Program-made: the position numbers and the translations under genes
Assembly (NCBI GenBank): GCA_950295325.1
Contig: OX485806.1
Span: 10,108,001 to 10,172,000, forward strand
Origin: Polytrichum commune
Taxonomy: Eukaryota; Streptophyta; Polytrichopsida; Polytrichales; Polytrichaceae
Length of the DNA stretch: 64,000 bases
Reading direction: 5' to 3'
The notes under the pieces: generated by a model
What the model was told of the DNA's origin: nothing
The model's input: the letters and a program-made list of their open reading frames with translations, nothing else
Databases searched by the model: none
Shown here: piece by piece, positions 21,201 to 32,059 of the stretch
Layout of the letters: each line of letters begins with the position of its first letter
Numbering within the stretch: position 1 is the first letter of the stretch

Positions 21201-22100
21201 ACATTCATAACAAAAGCACATGAAAGTCAAGAATCCGCATCAGCCAACCAGAAATACTTATACGTCAACAAATGGCTATCAAACGAACAAATAAACCAAA
21301 AATTGTCAAATCACTTCTGGAAAAGCAAGCAGATTCCCGACACACAAATTACCCAAACCCTCAAATTTAGATATGCACAATACATGGGCAACCATAGAAA
21401 ACATATATTTTGGCCTCTCCAATACCCAAATCCTAACTGCACACTATGCCAAAGAAATGACAGAGACACATGGCCCCACCTACTATCAACATGCGAACAC
21501 CCCTATTTAAAAGGGCTTAGAATCTCAAGACATAACAAAGCTGTCCATTTGATCACACAAACACTACAAGCCAACAAAAATACCAGATTCTTTACACTGG
21601 CCAATGCTGGTAACCTCAACAACCAACCGCCAGACAACACGGTACCCGATTGGCTCCTAGCATGCACATGCCCGCAAACGCCATGCCGCTGCCAAGCCAA
21701 ACTAAGACCTGACATAACGTGCATTATAGGAGCCCACAACCAATCACCAACACCGATGCTACCCTCCCCTAAACATACAATCCAATTCATCGAATTTACA
21801 TACTGCCATGACAGATTTCCTGAAGAAGCACTCACCCATAAACACACTAAATATGACCCACTCATCAACACCATACAAAACAACGGATGGAAAGTCAACC
21901 CTCTAATCACCATCACAGCTGGAGTAAGAGGTGCTATCCACGAACATTCCATGGAAAAGCTAACCAACCTAAAAATCCCAAAACACAACATTAAAACCCT
22001 CATGAAGAAAATACATGAAAATGCCATCAAATATCTCACATACCTCGTCCTAAACAAAAGAAAACTCGATAACAAACAAACCCCTGTCCCCCCACCCTAA
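14832..22100 (+). CDS. LINE ORF2: 2A, APE endonuclease, RT, RNase H, zinc knuckle, possible RLE
   Basis: The frame is open from 14832 to the TAA at 22098; the first in-frame ATG is 15642 (residue numbers below count from it). An upstream 2A motif lies about 90 codons before that Met. APE endonuclease, residues ~115-365: TWNTG, IQETK, GDFN, SHIDGFY and SDHYPV. RT, ~675-960: GKAPGPDNIP, NYRPIALAN, GFRPQRNTSRQL, TYIDFRNAFGSID, GTIQGDTLSPYLF and AYADDLAI. RNase H, ~1675-1815: IYTDGS, RAELNAI, FTDSLNS and HTGISGNEMAD, so the acidic set is complete. A CCHC-type knuckle lies near 1930 (CTLC, then H and C). C-terminal segment ~2020-2100: RPDI, then FIEFTYCHDRF and KHTKYDPL, reminiscent of a PD-(D/E)XK fold. 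Only about 27 residues separate YADD from YLGIQL where LINE RTs usually have ~60, suggesting an in-frame deletion. Translation probably begins upstream of 15642. Confidence 0.9.
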   Translation, partial: NTPPHPTPNPHANDYPHSFDNIRPPIQPNTTQVNIISNTPRPPTIHTPNECNTIHKTPPKSHTFNPPPPNTPRHQAPTPHFYTNFHLIHKTYLHTPSQTSHKRGTSHTYTTYKHTHNAYTIYHNTPPLIAPINTLTHIGNIYYITHTYQKTPKLKNIQYYTWNNSTLILQHGDIELNPGPLSTILNNLPQAYTLRQKHYFIPNTLSLKPKYTHLGQIFEPYINPSTLNPPPQNLPHLQQHLSLLSQYPTQHHIYALIIAYSPIPQTCNQQMTQNLDPRYLTILRRLHSLPEIAPTNTITQAYPNINDNTIAHAYSHINNNIARGKETNLHDIKTKLPYIPRKILKELTKCTQPIRGYHPHTQTTNTNHTPQTNTTPHDQQITTLKVITWNTGCISSSLPGIQELTQTLPTDPHIILIQETKIQKLKSTTYIDRKLQSYKIIYNNSNNLTNKQNRFTGPTTTRGGILAMIPKIIYTNENITKIPTPSLISHYLQAILINNKPITPILLLNMYMPSHPHDIHLIQNIQNELRTLTTRHHNHHIILAGDFNRDILLKGRSSNGQISPPNQEDYEWAHFTSTLGLHPINNQAQLTRQGGHNYTSTSHIDGFYSNHNNTQCHTILNLNQNSDHYPVQLQLPANSIALKETTIPPTNPRIIYPIPPTNLQNLQTTFLEEQNLEIDNLTRLLHQERLTYTQWEDAQNKFQNIINSLSRCIEETCMTPPTPPLTTRAKTQGGFLPRKQQKLWKHHLKIYHRARKAIRVVCQHPHTHFQHHPNIRSLTLINNLDIPPLPTNPTEHTQWIEEIANIGRKAKTEAHKIIVKQTTINCKTAITKYRALLNIKPKTIHKKIFHPTIESSLDCIQNSNGDILTKPPDIANEIYYTQQASFQRQVPLCSDITDHPSTCQCAIRKYPWHTHNGIILDKRGPHNTSISTQFTRAIYDNCVKRLTRGKAPGPDNIPNDILKALPSQCQDLIFLFFQHCYKQREIPTYWKQSKIILLHKKDNPIHLANYRPIALANTIYKLYTSTITALLTSYGEQHKIIHFSQEGFRPQRNTSRQLQTIIAALEDVKLTNKDIYLTYIDFRNAFGSIDHARLLALMEDLGYPADAVEIVGNIYKDSITSFTGNHFGTTPPITISRGTIQGDTLSPYLFIIFLEPLLRWLEKDDMGYHFTTSTATCTTTAYADDLAIITDNIKYIQPQILNPTLTQNESYAYLGIQLIPSLKWNLQKEIALQKAKQQCTLLTLSPASLKQKINILNTVIKPRIAYAYYAVPFSKPDIIKLDKVIGRLTKEICNIPKSTANILTHLPHEKFGINVTSLLPDYIHCIGQQLIQALNDPGQLGHIYQGLTKYIVAKYGGSLHLSKLKQQACTRSPIARTLFLLNKEYEIHVTTTNRGFPLKKTPIEQMWITQQTYANLTDASKIKSHKYLAKLYTHGITTITQIQNKETTAILTSDEFRAIYNHTSKTIKEALQHASTIFPPTIPPTQHLNHTQQTQPTHTSITHTPNPPPQPTLGRTIYKITQEKTSTRKDKWGAQAITKQYLCQWQTSHGTTLQWRKEEDLLHPDNILLDHNLLLITQFQNATMELQATQRYATHTTHTQSRDKKYIRPPIHITNLQTNIQECNPDKDILSTKPTIQIHNLESNIHDHNGKYIATITTERLHWLWNQFIHNNQPHITNFLQPPPQDFETEIVWLMQRYISILPKKKPKVIQPKNQHQTLHPDITKLLIETFHITHSYYSSPLTCPIQLTQYNSPHTRDIIFGSLGHAQSSKWNGIGLAFPTDHNTTIEAIHWARMAAKEDTQTSTILIINHDDWTPKSITLNKHPDIHTIVTIPPHSIHYNPTPEWPKYYQYTEPSLTSIIYIHNQTTLTTTPHIPQELANILKRITSTNIDIHPIKPTHIQYNVKLSNKWKNAPQVKILPSPNTTPTPLPPTYHHIYPLKFDPLSCIYTDGSFIPPSKNSEGQIVGNLAGSGVYSPNNNTQISERLPGYQNILRAELNAILIAIKTIQTTQRDTHIFTDSLNSIYLINNHIQHPTSQHHHPDKLLIAAIINQIYWTPQMIYIHKVRAHTGISGNEMADTLANAGTQQNKPDITPRIHIAHTTPYWLASCPTGTHDGAIRNLRTFITKAHESQESASANQKYLYVNKWLSNEQINQKLSNHFWKSKQIPDTQITQTLKFRYAQYMGNHRKHIFWPLQYPNPNCTLCQRNDRDTWPHLLSTCEHPYLKGLRISRHNKAVHLITQTLQANKNTRFFTLANAGNLNNQPPDNTVPDWLLACTCPQTPCRCQAKLRPDITCIIGAHNQSPTPMLPSPKHTIQFIEFTYCHDRFPEEALTHKHTKYDPLINTIQNNGWKVNPLITITAGVRGAIHEHSMEKLTNLKIPKHNIKTLMKKIHENAIKYLTYLVLNKRKLDNKQTPVPPP
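15345..15371 (+). other. 2A ribosome-skipping motif (GDIELNPGP)
   Basis: GGA-GAC-ATT-GAA-CTA-AAT-CCA-GGT-CCG encodes GDIELNPGP, a full match to the 2A consensus D-x-E-x-N-P-G-P, preceded by STLILQH. It is in the same frame as the endonuclease/RT ORF. 2A sequences make ribosomes skip the last Gly-Pro bond. They are known in picornaviruses and in some APE-type LINEs (trypanosome L1Tc/ingi, sea urchin, lancelet). Here it would separate an N-terminal peptide from the enzymatic polyprotein. Confidence 0.85.
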
Positions 22101-22172
22101 CTAAACTTAATTAATAAAATATAATATAATGTGATAACAAGAGCCCACCTCCCAAAAGAGGCATAACGCCCT

Positions 22173-22250
22173 ATATTGCATCACGGGATACCGTGATCAA
22201 TACAGGGCTAACGGGCTCGCATTCATGCCGGTATACAATACCGGCGTTAT
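22173..22250 (+). promoter_or_regulatory. Two 3'-terminal hairpins of the LINE RNA
   Basis: The first hairpin pairs CCCTATATTG with CAATACAGGG (one mismatch) and, inside it, ATCACGG with CCGTGAT around a GATA loop. The second pairs GCCGGTAT with ATACCGGC around ACA. Both sit just before the T-rich tail and the right TSD. Stem-loops here are the usual recognition site for the RT of stringent LINEs; that role is inferred. Confidence 0.7.
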
Positions 22251-22261
22251 TTTTCTTTTTC

Positions 22262-22274
22262 TTTGGGGATCAAG
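22262..22274 (+). repeat. Right target-site duplication of the LINE
   Basis: Exact copy of the 13-mer TTTGGGGATCAAG found at 9388-9400, immediately after the T-rich tail. Confidence 0.9.
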
Positions 22275-23547
22275 GAATTTAAAGTAAGGTCCAAGTCTAA
22301 ACTATGAAAAAGATGAAGTGTTGTTAAATGTGGCATCGCTTTAGACTTGTCGAATCTTGTCAATCCCAACACTAGAAAATACTCTTCCTAATTTGAGAAA
22401 TCATTTTGTTAATTAACCTACTTGTCCAATAATCGTAGAGACACTGTTAGCACAAGATGATAGCAAATTATCAAAATTTGGCAAACCTTCCCTACGTTTC
22501 CTTTGAACAATCATATGAATCTCCTCAATCCAACCAAATTTCTCTAACATTTTTCAAACTTCTGAGCACGTCGTCCAGTCCTTTCGAAAGACGTGTCTGT
22601 TGGGTGTTTATTCTCAGATCCTCACCTAACCACACATGTGACATGGCTCATATGTAGGTGTTTGAATAAGATAATCAGCGCGAGTCACACAAATATGCAC
22701 ATTTAAGGAGGGTAGTGTGAAAACTCCAAATAAGTGTGTGAGATTATCCTCACCCCCCCCCCCCACGTGCTCAACACTTAAGGTGCACATCCATTGAAGT
22801 GCGAATTGAAACGTGGAACTTGGGAGGTTTGACGACGGATTCTTTGAAGGAGAATCCGCCTCGGCATGTGTGAAGTTGGGCCAAGTTGCAAGTTGCAAGT
22901 TGCATGCATCCAATGCAAAGAGCCGCGACTCACAAGTTAAAGACATTCAAGGTCTAAATGGCAAGCACATATATATATTTATGGAAGAAGGTACGTTACA
23001 CTAGATATGATATTTAGTGTCACGTACGGTTTGGAATGATGCACCGCTATGATTGTTTACTATACACACCCATGATTTTTTTAAATCAACGAAGGTTGAA
23101 TCGGTTGTTTGGACGTTATAGAACCTTAACATCTTTACTTGGTGGTGGGGGAAAAAAAAAAAAAAAAACCCATCAATAGTAAAAAGGATAAAGGAGCGTG
23201 TAACTCCGACACCGACAAATATCATATTATTTAGTGTTGTTGGAAGGTGTTCTCTTTTTCCCGAGTCAACTTGCAGCAGCCCGACAACGTAAAGCGGACG
23301 GAACCTAGGGTTGTAAGGTGGATGAAATGTTCGGGATCCCCACTTTTGTCATCCCTTTTGCTTCAAGAAGTTCAAAGCAGTTCTCCACCAGTCAGCAGTC
23401 AGGACTTTTCCTCACAACCTTCTATAGGTCAACAAGTGATACTAGTGGAATTCGACACGGCACTTTGGAGTCTCTCTCTCTCTCTTAGCAATTGATAGTT
23501 ACACTAGATAGTCCTATTAGTGTGGGCCATCGTAATTGTTTATCTAC

Positions 23548-23630
23548 ATTATTCACGTGGGTGACTTTGTTGTTGTTGTTGTGTGTGTTGTTTTTGACAC
23601 TTGCATTCTAGATAATTCATGTGGGTGACT

Positions 23631-23661
<31 letters not shown>

Positions 23662-23709
23662 GTGTGCTGTTTTTGACACTTGCATTCTAGATAATTCATG
23701 TGGGTGACT

Positions 23710-23752
<43 letters not shown>

Positions 23753-23850
23753 GGTGTTTTTGACACTTGCTTTCTAGATAATTCACGTGGGTGACTTTGT
23801 TGTTGGTGTTGTGTGTGCTGTTTTTGACACTTGCTTTCTAGAAGGCCATT
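23548..23850 (+). repeat. Minisatellite with embedded (GTT)n expansions
   Basis: Four units share GTGGGTGACTTTGTTGTTG and TGTTTTTGACACTTGC-TTCTAGA. They differ mainly in the number of GTT triplets (about 2 to 14). Long poly-Gln/Asn frames on the minus strand here are artefacts of the triplet. Confidence 0.9.
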
Positions 23851-25845
23851 TATATTCTCTTGACTCTGGTTAGGAGAGTCCATCAACTCTCCGATTTGGG
23901 CAAACCAACCCATGCACTCATTCCTTGTTGGATGCCTAAACCCTTGCCTCCAAGGAAGCAGTGTACGAGCTGGTTCGCCCTAGCCACAACCCTCCCAACA
24001 TGGTTGTGCGAGGCACAATGCAGCATCAATGAGGTTAAAAACACCAACCACAGACCAGATGTGCATGACATTACTAAGTAGCTACATGATGGTTTTTTCC
24101 AAAGAAAGAGGTTGCGATTTTTGAAACATGATGATTTACATTGGGTTCTTGAAAAGTTCACAACACAACGCATGAGTGCTCCCCATAAGCGGGCATCGTG
24201 GGACTAAAGGGGAGTTATGCTCATGTAATAATACATGGTCCCATGGAACACAACTACTGGATGCAACGAAGGAGTTGTGTAATGTCATGTCGGTCTTGTA
24301 ACCATGTACATGTGGGGGAGGCCCTAAATAAACGTGTGGACATGCCTAATTTGGCTATTTGTCTTAATCAGACAGATTTGTTTGAGTGGTAACCTCCCTA
24401 ATATCATGCATGTGGCAACCAAAGCGCATGTGCTATTAAGGTGGTATGTACTGTTAACATGGATGCATAGTAAATCAAAATCAATGTAGCAAGTGACATT
24501 ATGGAATAACACAAAGTCAACATTGAAATGATGACAACATGATGTGTGTGGGTTGAGTTCTTTGGTGGATTTTTTTATTTAATGTGGGAACCTGTGATAT
24601 ACAGGAGGGACATATCTGACAACAAGGAGGGAGATTTGAACTGTGGAACACCCGTTCCCTAGGGTTTTTAGAATATAAGAGAGGGAGTGACATTACAGAA
24701 GGCGACGTTACGGAGGCTAGGGGTGTAGTTAGGTGTGGCTCCAAGAACGGATACCAAAAACACATATGTTTAAGAGGGATTGGACTACGACTTCAAACTA
24801 TAAATGCTCAATCGGGACCTGGAAACCCCAAGTGGCAATTCAAACAAATAATTACAAGGGGCTCGTCCAAAAACTTCACAAAGTCATAGATTATGTACAC
24901 AATATCATACATATAATGTAGATTATATTTCAAATAATCTAGATTATGTGTCAAATTAGTTGGATTCAAGAGTTTCAAAAGAGAAGCAGGAGAGAAGCCA
25001 CCGAGAGAAGTTGGGAAGAGAGTTAGGGTTAGGGTTCACAAGCCAAACTAATCCAGATTATCTTCAATTTTTTTTGTAGATTATCTAAATTATAATTAGG
25101 TCTGATGGAGACCAGATTATGGATGACCCCCCCCCCCCCGTTCAAGAGAAAGTCCACATTATTTTCAAATTATTGATGTATTATAATACATAGACATGTT
25201 CAAATCAAAAAATTATTACGTATTATAGGTGCACTACATCACTCCATTCTAAGTTATGTAGAATTGTTCTTTGGTATGAATGTACAAGGATAATATGGAT
25301 GGATCATCTATTATAAATGATTTTGCACTAGTTGCCACCCGGGGCCTGGAAATACACCACAAATCCCAAAGTTGCTTGTTGACCAAGTTAATAAGTTACT
25401 ACATGCCTAGTTGGAGAAACGGACAAATAGCAAGCAATTTAACATCCGAGTGGTTCATAATGACTCTTGGGAAAAGGGTCCGGTCTCCTTTTTATTTAGT
25501 GATCTTCTATATATACACACGATGGGAGCGGTGTGGGCCCGATTCTAGAAGCACCCGTGACATGAAGTTACCGGAAGCAATGATCATGAAGTGAGCTCAC
25601 AAGGCTTGCGGAACAAGGAACTTTAGTAGGAATGAGATATTCAACATGGATTGGTGGTTGAAATTCCTTTTTGTCACGGGTGACTACATGTTTAGCTTTA
25701 ACCATTTAAAGACGGGGAGAAAACACCTCGTGTTTTTTTCACGGAAGGGCATGTGGCCTTATTGTGGGCACTTCCAACTCCACAAACAATTTTGGCTGTT
25801 GGATCAGATGGATCGGATCGGATCGGGAATCGTCTTGTCGGCTTA

Positions 25846-25855
25846 TAGTAGTAGT

Positions 25856-25887
<32 letters not shown>

Positions 25888-25893
25888 TAGTGG
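25846..25893 (+). repeat. (AGT/AGC)n trinucleotide tract
   Basis: A run of about 16 AGT or AGC triplets. It produces poly-Ser, poly-Val and poly-Tyr frames, none of which I regard as coding. Confidence 0.9.
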
Positions 25894-28800
25894 GCCATGG
25901 CAATGGCTCACATAGATTGTCACGTCCAATTTCATTGGAATCAGAGTTGATATGCGAAAGTTCTAAAAGGTCAAACTAAAGGATCTTGGCCCCCTTTGAG
26001 CGACTAGGATCCCTCCCAATTCTGTCCACTATCAAGTCTAGAATTTTGTTTGTATTTTAAGCACATAGTCCAATCTCATCATGATTCATGTTTTTTTTTG
26101 GGTGTCTACTTGAAGGCTACAAACCGCACCGTATGTTACTCAAAATGTGGGGTGTCAAATTAAGACGAAGGCCGCGTATGGCCCACATACCTTTGTGAAG
26201 TTCATCTGGAACCTTCAAGAATCATATATATATATGATTCTTTTGGGAGGAGTTTGATGAGAAAAAGATTGAATTATTGCATACGAGTGTACCTCTTATC
26301 TATCCAACATAAGGACTTGAACCCCTACAGGTTTGTGACCGATTCTTCTCAAATGGTTTGGAACAGACTAATTCGGGGTCTTTGAGGCTAATTCCCATGT
26401 CGACTAAATTGAAATAGTAAATTGCATGATACATGCTATTTCAAGGCTTTTACATTGGATGGGTGAGAGGTATGGTCATGTGAAACAATTTCCTCTCTCC
26501 CTTGACAAATCCCATGGGTCCATGTGATACCCATGCTTTCAACTTAGACTTTTGTGCTCCTTTGTGGAAATTTATCTTCCTTTCACTAAAGAGTACATTA
26601 GGTTAGTATTTCAAATAGTGTGGCCCACACTATTCATCATTAACCCACACTAATTATCTTGCAATCATTGGATGGCAAGTGCACCGATTATCCCGTGATC
26701 ACCGATTATTCCCCCAACATGCACTATTTTGCAAAAGTCTCAAAATTAGCGAGTATTAATTTTTTTAATTGAGCGATACTAAATTTATGAAAATATGTTC
26801 ATTTACCATTCATTTCAAGAAAATTAGTGGGTGCTCTGAGGTGCTTGTCATTAAATAGTGCCAAGATGAACAATGCCGGTACTTTCAGTGAACGTTGTTG
26901 CTATGAATAGTATTTTCACTGAATAGTGCCAAGATGAACAATGATTCCTAGATATTTTAGAGGCACTGATTTCTTAGCTTAAAAGAAATTTAATTTCACC
27001 TACACTAATTTCCCTCACCAATTGGGGATAATCAGTGTAGAGAAGGTGTCATATGACACTTAGTGGTGACTTGGTGTTACATGAAAAGGCACCATGTAGA
27101 CCACTCTGATTAACAAGACCCACCAATTTGAACGCCACACTTAGTGGGAATTTTAGTGTGGATCCCGTTAGGAAAAGGTTTAAAAAGAAGGTGGGGTAGA
27201 AGCTTCACCAGGTCTCATCTAGTTAGAGGGAGGGCACATGTAAAGTACATACTTTACGTACACGGCTCTCGAACTTTTTGACCTAATTAATTGGCTCTGT
27301 TGGGCCAACTGGACTTTATGTTTCCTTGCAGATAGAGTCTCGGGGAGTTTTGTAGAGAAAACGGATAATTTCCTAGCTTCTAGGAGGTGGCTTGGATTTT
27401 CCAATTTTTACCTGGAAGTGGGCCTAGAGAGTGCAAATTTTATCGGTTGATATCCCCCAGTTTTAAATGTATTTAGGCAATTAGCCAACATTTTTTTCTT
27501 CTATTTATCCAGTTTTCTAAATGTTTAAAATGGGGCCAGTTTTGTATTTTGGTGGTGGATGTTTTTTCCCTCTTTATTTATTTTTCCCTTTAAGTTTCAT
27601 TGTCATTCATTCCTTTTTTTTCTCAAGTGTTCATGGTTAAAGAATGTTGGCATTCAGTCTTAATTTTTATTTTTCAAAATAATATCCTTAGCAGGAGTTG
27701 AACTTGGCAAAGCCCCTACCAGCTCAGGGCTAAGGATTTAGCCTTTAGAAAATACAAGCACCACAAAGGGTCCAAGTATTTTTTGATGGCGGCTTCGTGC
27801 GTTGAGAGCTCCAGATGTAAAAGAAGAGATGTCAGAGTGGCACAGAGTCAATCACTCAACGATTCAACGATTCAAGAAGTCAAGCACTTAAAAACTCGGA
27901 ATGGAAACAAAAATGCAAGCTGTGGCGGCAAGCAACTAACCCTAAACCACAAGCTAGCAAGGCAATGGTAACTCCAAGTCTCCAAGTCTAGATAGTATTA
28001 AATTTTTTCCTAGAAAGTATATGTGTGGTCGGCTGCCCACCTTGAAAAATAGCATTTAATCGGTGATTTGCCATGGATACTCTAGGGAAGCTTGCCTAAA
28101 CGCCGGCATTTTTTCTTCTTCTAATTGGCCCATTTCCGAAAACCTCGATTTTCTTCCGGAACCCCTTCATAAACATTTCTATTTCATTCGGAGATTCTCA
28201 AAATCAACCGGCTAGCTTGTAACTAACTGCCAGCACTACCCGTTCATTGTTTCGTTGCATTTCTACACAACTTTATCATGCACCTCATTTGATGCTTTAC
28301 ATTCAAAATGTGATTAAAGGTAAGTAGGCCTTAAACGGACACTTTTCTCTCTGCACGGCATTATAAGTTATGAAACACACAAATAGTGCGAGATTATTAG
28401 CAAATCCGTGTCATGCATTGTCAAAGTGAAGATGATTAGCAAACATATATGGAGTGATTTTCCTCATATGACTTGGAGTTTATAAGCATATTGTATTCAT
28501 CATGTTTCAAAGTTGATGTTTTTTTCTTTCCTTCTTCTTGATTAGTCATATAGGACCCTACCTCCTGAACCCCAAACCCCATTTATGTCGGTTTGAATCT
28601 TGAACCTATAATAATTAACAAAATTTGTGCATGTGCCTTTTTGGTGTCCATTCTTAGATGCACACCTAACCACACATCACTCAATTTCCATTTGACTCTG
28701 ACAACCCCATCAGAGACTCCAACTTAGTTTACACTAAAATAGGCTCATGAGAGTGAGTGACACTAATTTCCCCAAATCCTACTACTGACAGAAACCTTGA

Positions 28801-31800
28801 GATACAGTAAATAATGCACGCTCAAAAGAGGTGTGGAAGAAGATCTCGAAAGGTAGTATTTTCTATGTCAAGATTCTCATCAGTCACTGATGGCGGCAAT
28901 GGAAAGATTTCCATGAATGACAAAAATATGTCTGAAATTTTTTCCATCACTCACATTATAAATGCATTTGGGTATGAACCCAAACAACTCCATTTTCCGA
29001 CCTATTTTCAATTATTGTATATGACATTCCACAGTTTTCTGGTGAAACAAGTGCTTTTAACGCCAGAACAATGCCCAAATTTGAGCCATTTGTGTATACA
29101 TGTGATCTTCAATGTAAGTGAACATTCCAAATTGGTTAAAGGCATCAAAAAAGGGTACATGTAGAACAAACATCACAAACTCCACTTACCGCTTCAACAA
29201 GACTATTAATTACCAATCATACTTGATTCTTCAGTATGCATTTTGGATTGTAAACCCTAAATTCCTTACGTTCACAGTGTTTCAAAACCTCATAACGAAG
29301 TTGGGCTTTGCAGTCCATAGTCTTCTTGGATTTAAGAAACTGATCTTGAAATGGGATTGATGGTTATTTCTTGGTCAAAGTCTTGGAGCTTTGTTAAGGT
29401 ATGGGAACTTTCGAAGTGGCCTTCATATTCAAGAACATAAAATCACCTGTATGGTTTGGATTAACAGTATTCGCAAGAAGAAACATCAAGATGTAATTTT
29501 CTTTAAATCATTGCTTGAGCAAAGTAATGGTGACAGATTAAACTATGTAAAGATTAAGTGGGTTTCCTGGTTATTGAGATGTGAACAATTCTCACTTGCT
29601 CAACATGTTAGTTTGATGACCTAGCCTCCAAGGGTACATGGATTGAAATCCTGGCCTCCACTTTCCTCCCAGAAAGCTCCACATGCAAGGCCACTCGAAG
29701 CCATCCTTACTGCACAATTGTAACATCATGCAAAAAACATTGTCAGAAATTCTAATATTACGGTAGAACCATTGTTTGTTGTAATTAATACAGTACTTTG
29801 GAGACTGTCACTGGTAATGAATCATCAAGTCAATAAGATTACTACTCACTTCTTGATGGCTGTGTTCGTTGCAATGTTTTGGTGGCGGATGCGCTCTCTG
29901 TCTTTGTCGAGAGCTGTCAGGATTTGGCTAAGGGATTGTTCAGTGTATATTATCTCCTCATGGTCTCACTCTACTTTCAAACTGTCCGTTAACGCAGCCG
30001 CAGCTCGTACTTCCAATGTGTTGGGCATTGGAGAAGGAGATAGAGGATTCCGAGGTTTATGGATGGGAGTTGGCAAATATTCTTTTGATTGATAATCTGT
30101 CACATTCAGGCTACCAGCCAATTTACTACAATTTTCATGGGATTTCAGATGTGTAATCACTTTATAGCTTGAATCCGAGCTTCTGCAATTTGCAACAATC
30201 TTCAAAGGTTGCATTAGTTCTTCAAGAATTGAGCTTCTGGGGATGGCCATAGCAATGGTCCTCAACTGGCACTTGCTATTTGTAGGGCACTTTAAAATTA
30301 CCTGGAGGAACTGGGGAAACTTCTGGCTTAATTTGTCTCATCCAGAGCACAGTTTTTCTCAGGCTGATGTAATCAACAGGAGCTATAATGGAGAAAACTT
30401 GCAAAAACAAATAAAAAGACATTCTGCAATACACCATTCACAAATCACATTGCAAACATGAAATTAGGCTTACAGTCCCATAGATACACAAAGAAGACGA
30501 CATCTCTGACATCATTATATCACATCACATGTGAACGCATTCCTCAAAGAAGTCAGAATGAGGAAAGAACAAGGGGCATCTAATATGAGGCTAACTGCTA
30601 TAAAAAGAACCGAAGAATCCAAGCTGAATGAATTTGCACAAGATTTGCAAACCTAAAGTGCTCATCATCATCCCCTTTCAAAGTGCTACAGTGTGTACAA
30701 AACTCATCCTCCATTGAGGAACGCACTGAAGGGAATTAGGCTGAACTTTGATTCATTCAAGAACTGAAGAGGCTATATCTATATAACGATGGCACATGTG
30801 ATAATGCAAGTAACTGATAGAATTTCAAGCTACTTTCTTATGAAGTTTCAGCAATCCTAGTTTCAAAAAAATGATTGACCTCTGAGAGAGTTATGTCATG
30901 GCAGAGAAGAACTTTGCACCCAGATATTGAAGTTGAGAATTGGGAAATCTCTGTGAGGAAACATGAAATGCTGAAAAGTCCAGTAGATTGATTTCAACCT
31001 TTTGAAAACACAACAATGCCTCAGACCTTTGCATCCAATTGAACAGAAAGAAATGGTATCCTGCGGCAATGTGTAAGAGTCTTCATTCATAGCCATGTGT
31101 AAGATGCCCAAAATTGCATCATTTTCTTCGGTATCCAACCCAATCGATTGCAAGGATAATCAAATCAAATCAGATATTTGGCAGTATAATCATTTGATCA
31201 AGTTGTCTGAATCAAGTTTACGGTTTAGGTGCCTGAATCAAGTTTGGTAGTGCTAGAAAAGCAATCGGTCTAGTCTGGCAATTAATTAATTACCACGTAG
31301 TCTCATCTTAGGGTTAAGTGAGGTGAGGTTTTAATCCCATCATGATGAGACACAAATTTGATATGAGGTCATGGTTGTTTCTTTCAGATTAATATGTAAG
31401 ATGAAGACAACAAAATGCCACTTTTTAGCTAAACTCTGAAGGACTTAGACCTAATGGGTGGTTTAATAAACTGATCTAACCCAACTGGGAGTCCATTATG
31501 AATTCATCTTTGACACACGTCTTTCCAGTGTCCAATTAAAATAATTAACCGTATTAGACCTGTGGCAAAAAAATTATCCACATTCAAAGCCGAAGGCCGA
31601 AGTTTTATCAATCTGTCAATGATGCATTTGAACACGATATTAAACATTATGGGACTTTAGGGTAATTTTGGGACTTTTGTGATGTAAGTCGGGAACTCAT
31701 TGAGAACCCATTGGGAGCTTATTGGGAACTCACAGGGAACATGCTGGGCAGAACACATGCGACACAAATACTGTTTGATTCCAATGGTTGTTTGCATTAG

Positions 31801-32059
31801 CCATTTGGGTATCCAATGACATGCAGCCACTGGGGACCTTAGTGATGGGTCCCCACTAAGTGCCATAATGGTGAGACTCATAATCATAAATAAATTGTCA
31901 TACGATATGGGAATTGCACCCACAAATGTCCTTCAATGAAACACTGGATCTATGTTGGGAGATATGTAAATTTTTCATGTTGTGCTAAGTATAAAATCTT
32001 GCAAATTGGCTGATCTGGAAGTACTCTACATTTGTACATTGGCATTCGTAAACTATGAA

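Larger units (their letters stand above)
9401..22261 (+). mobile_element. Full-length 12.9-kb non-LTR retrotransposon (LINE)
   Basis: The element is bounded by 13-bp direct repeats. It contains an ORF1 with RRM-like domains, an ORF2 with APE endonuclease, reverse transcriptase, RNase H, zinc knuckle and a C-terminal PD-(D/E)XK-like segment, a short 3' UTR with two hairpins, and a T-rich 3' tail (GTTATTTTTCTTTTTC) instead of poly(A). At 12,861 bp it is about twice a typical plant L1. Dual-endonuclease LINEs (Dualen/RandI) are known from green algae, and this element may belong to or near that group. The plus strand is dominated by A and C, with G very rare, particularly from 10.1 to 12 kb. Several changes suggest this copy is dead: an in-frame TGA in ORF1, a frame change before the 2A motif, and an apparent deletion within RT. 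Confidence 0.93.
22275..32059. other. Long gene-free stretch with simple repeats
   Basis: Nearly 10 kb without a protein family I recognise. Frames up to 116 codons (for example 28814-29164) have unremarkable composition and no convincing splice partners. It contains homopolymer C runs near 22750 and 25128, a (GTT)n-bearing minisatellite and an (AGY)n tract. A short tRNA-like fragment near 27680-27735 is too weak to call. Unannotated decayed transposons are likely. Confidence 0.45.

Noticed and set aside
23553-23913. Poly-Gln/Asn proteins on the minus strand
   Set aside because: Produced by expanded (GTT)n triplets in a minisatellite with no promoter or conserved flank.
25010-25040. Telomere-like TTAGGG repeats
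   Set aside because: Only two units; chance occurrence.
27680-27735. tRNA-like fragment (GTTCAACTCC on minus)
   Set aside because: Only a weak B-box and a doubtful A-box; no cloverleaf could be drawn by eye.
28814-29624. Candidate gene of two or three short plus-strand ORFs
   Set aside because: No motif, no consistent splice phases and no similarity between them; left as unannotated.
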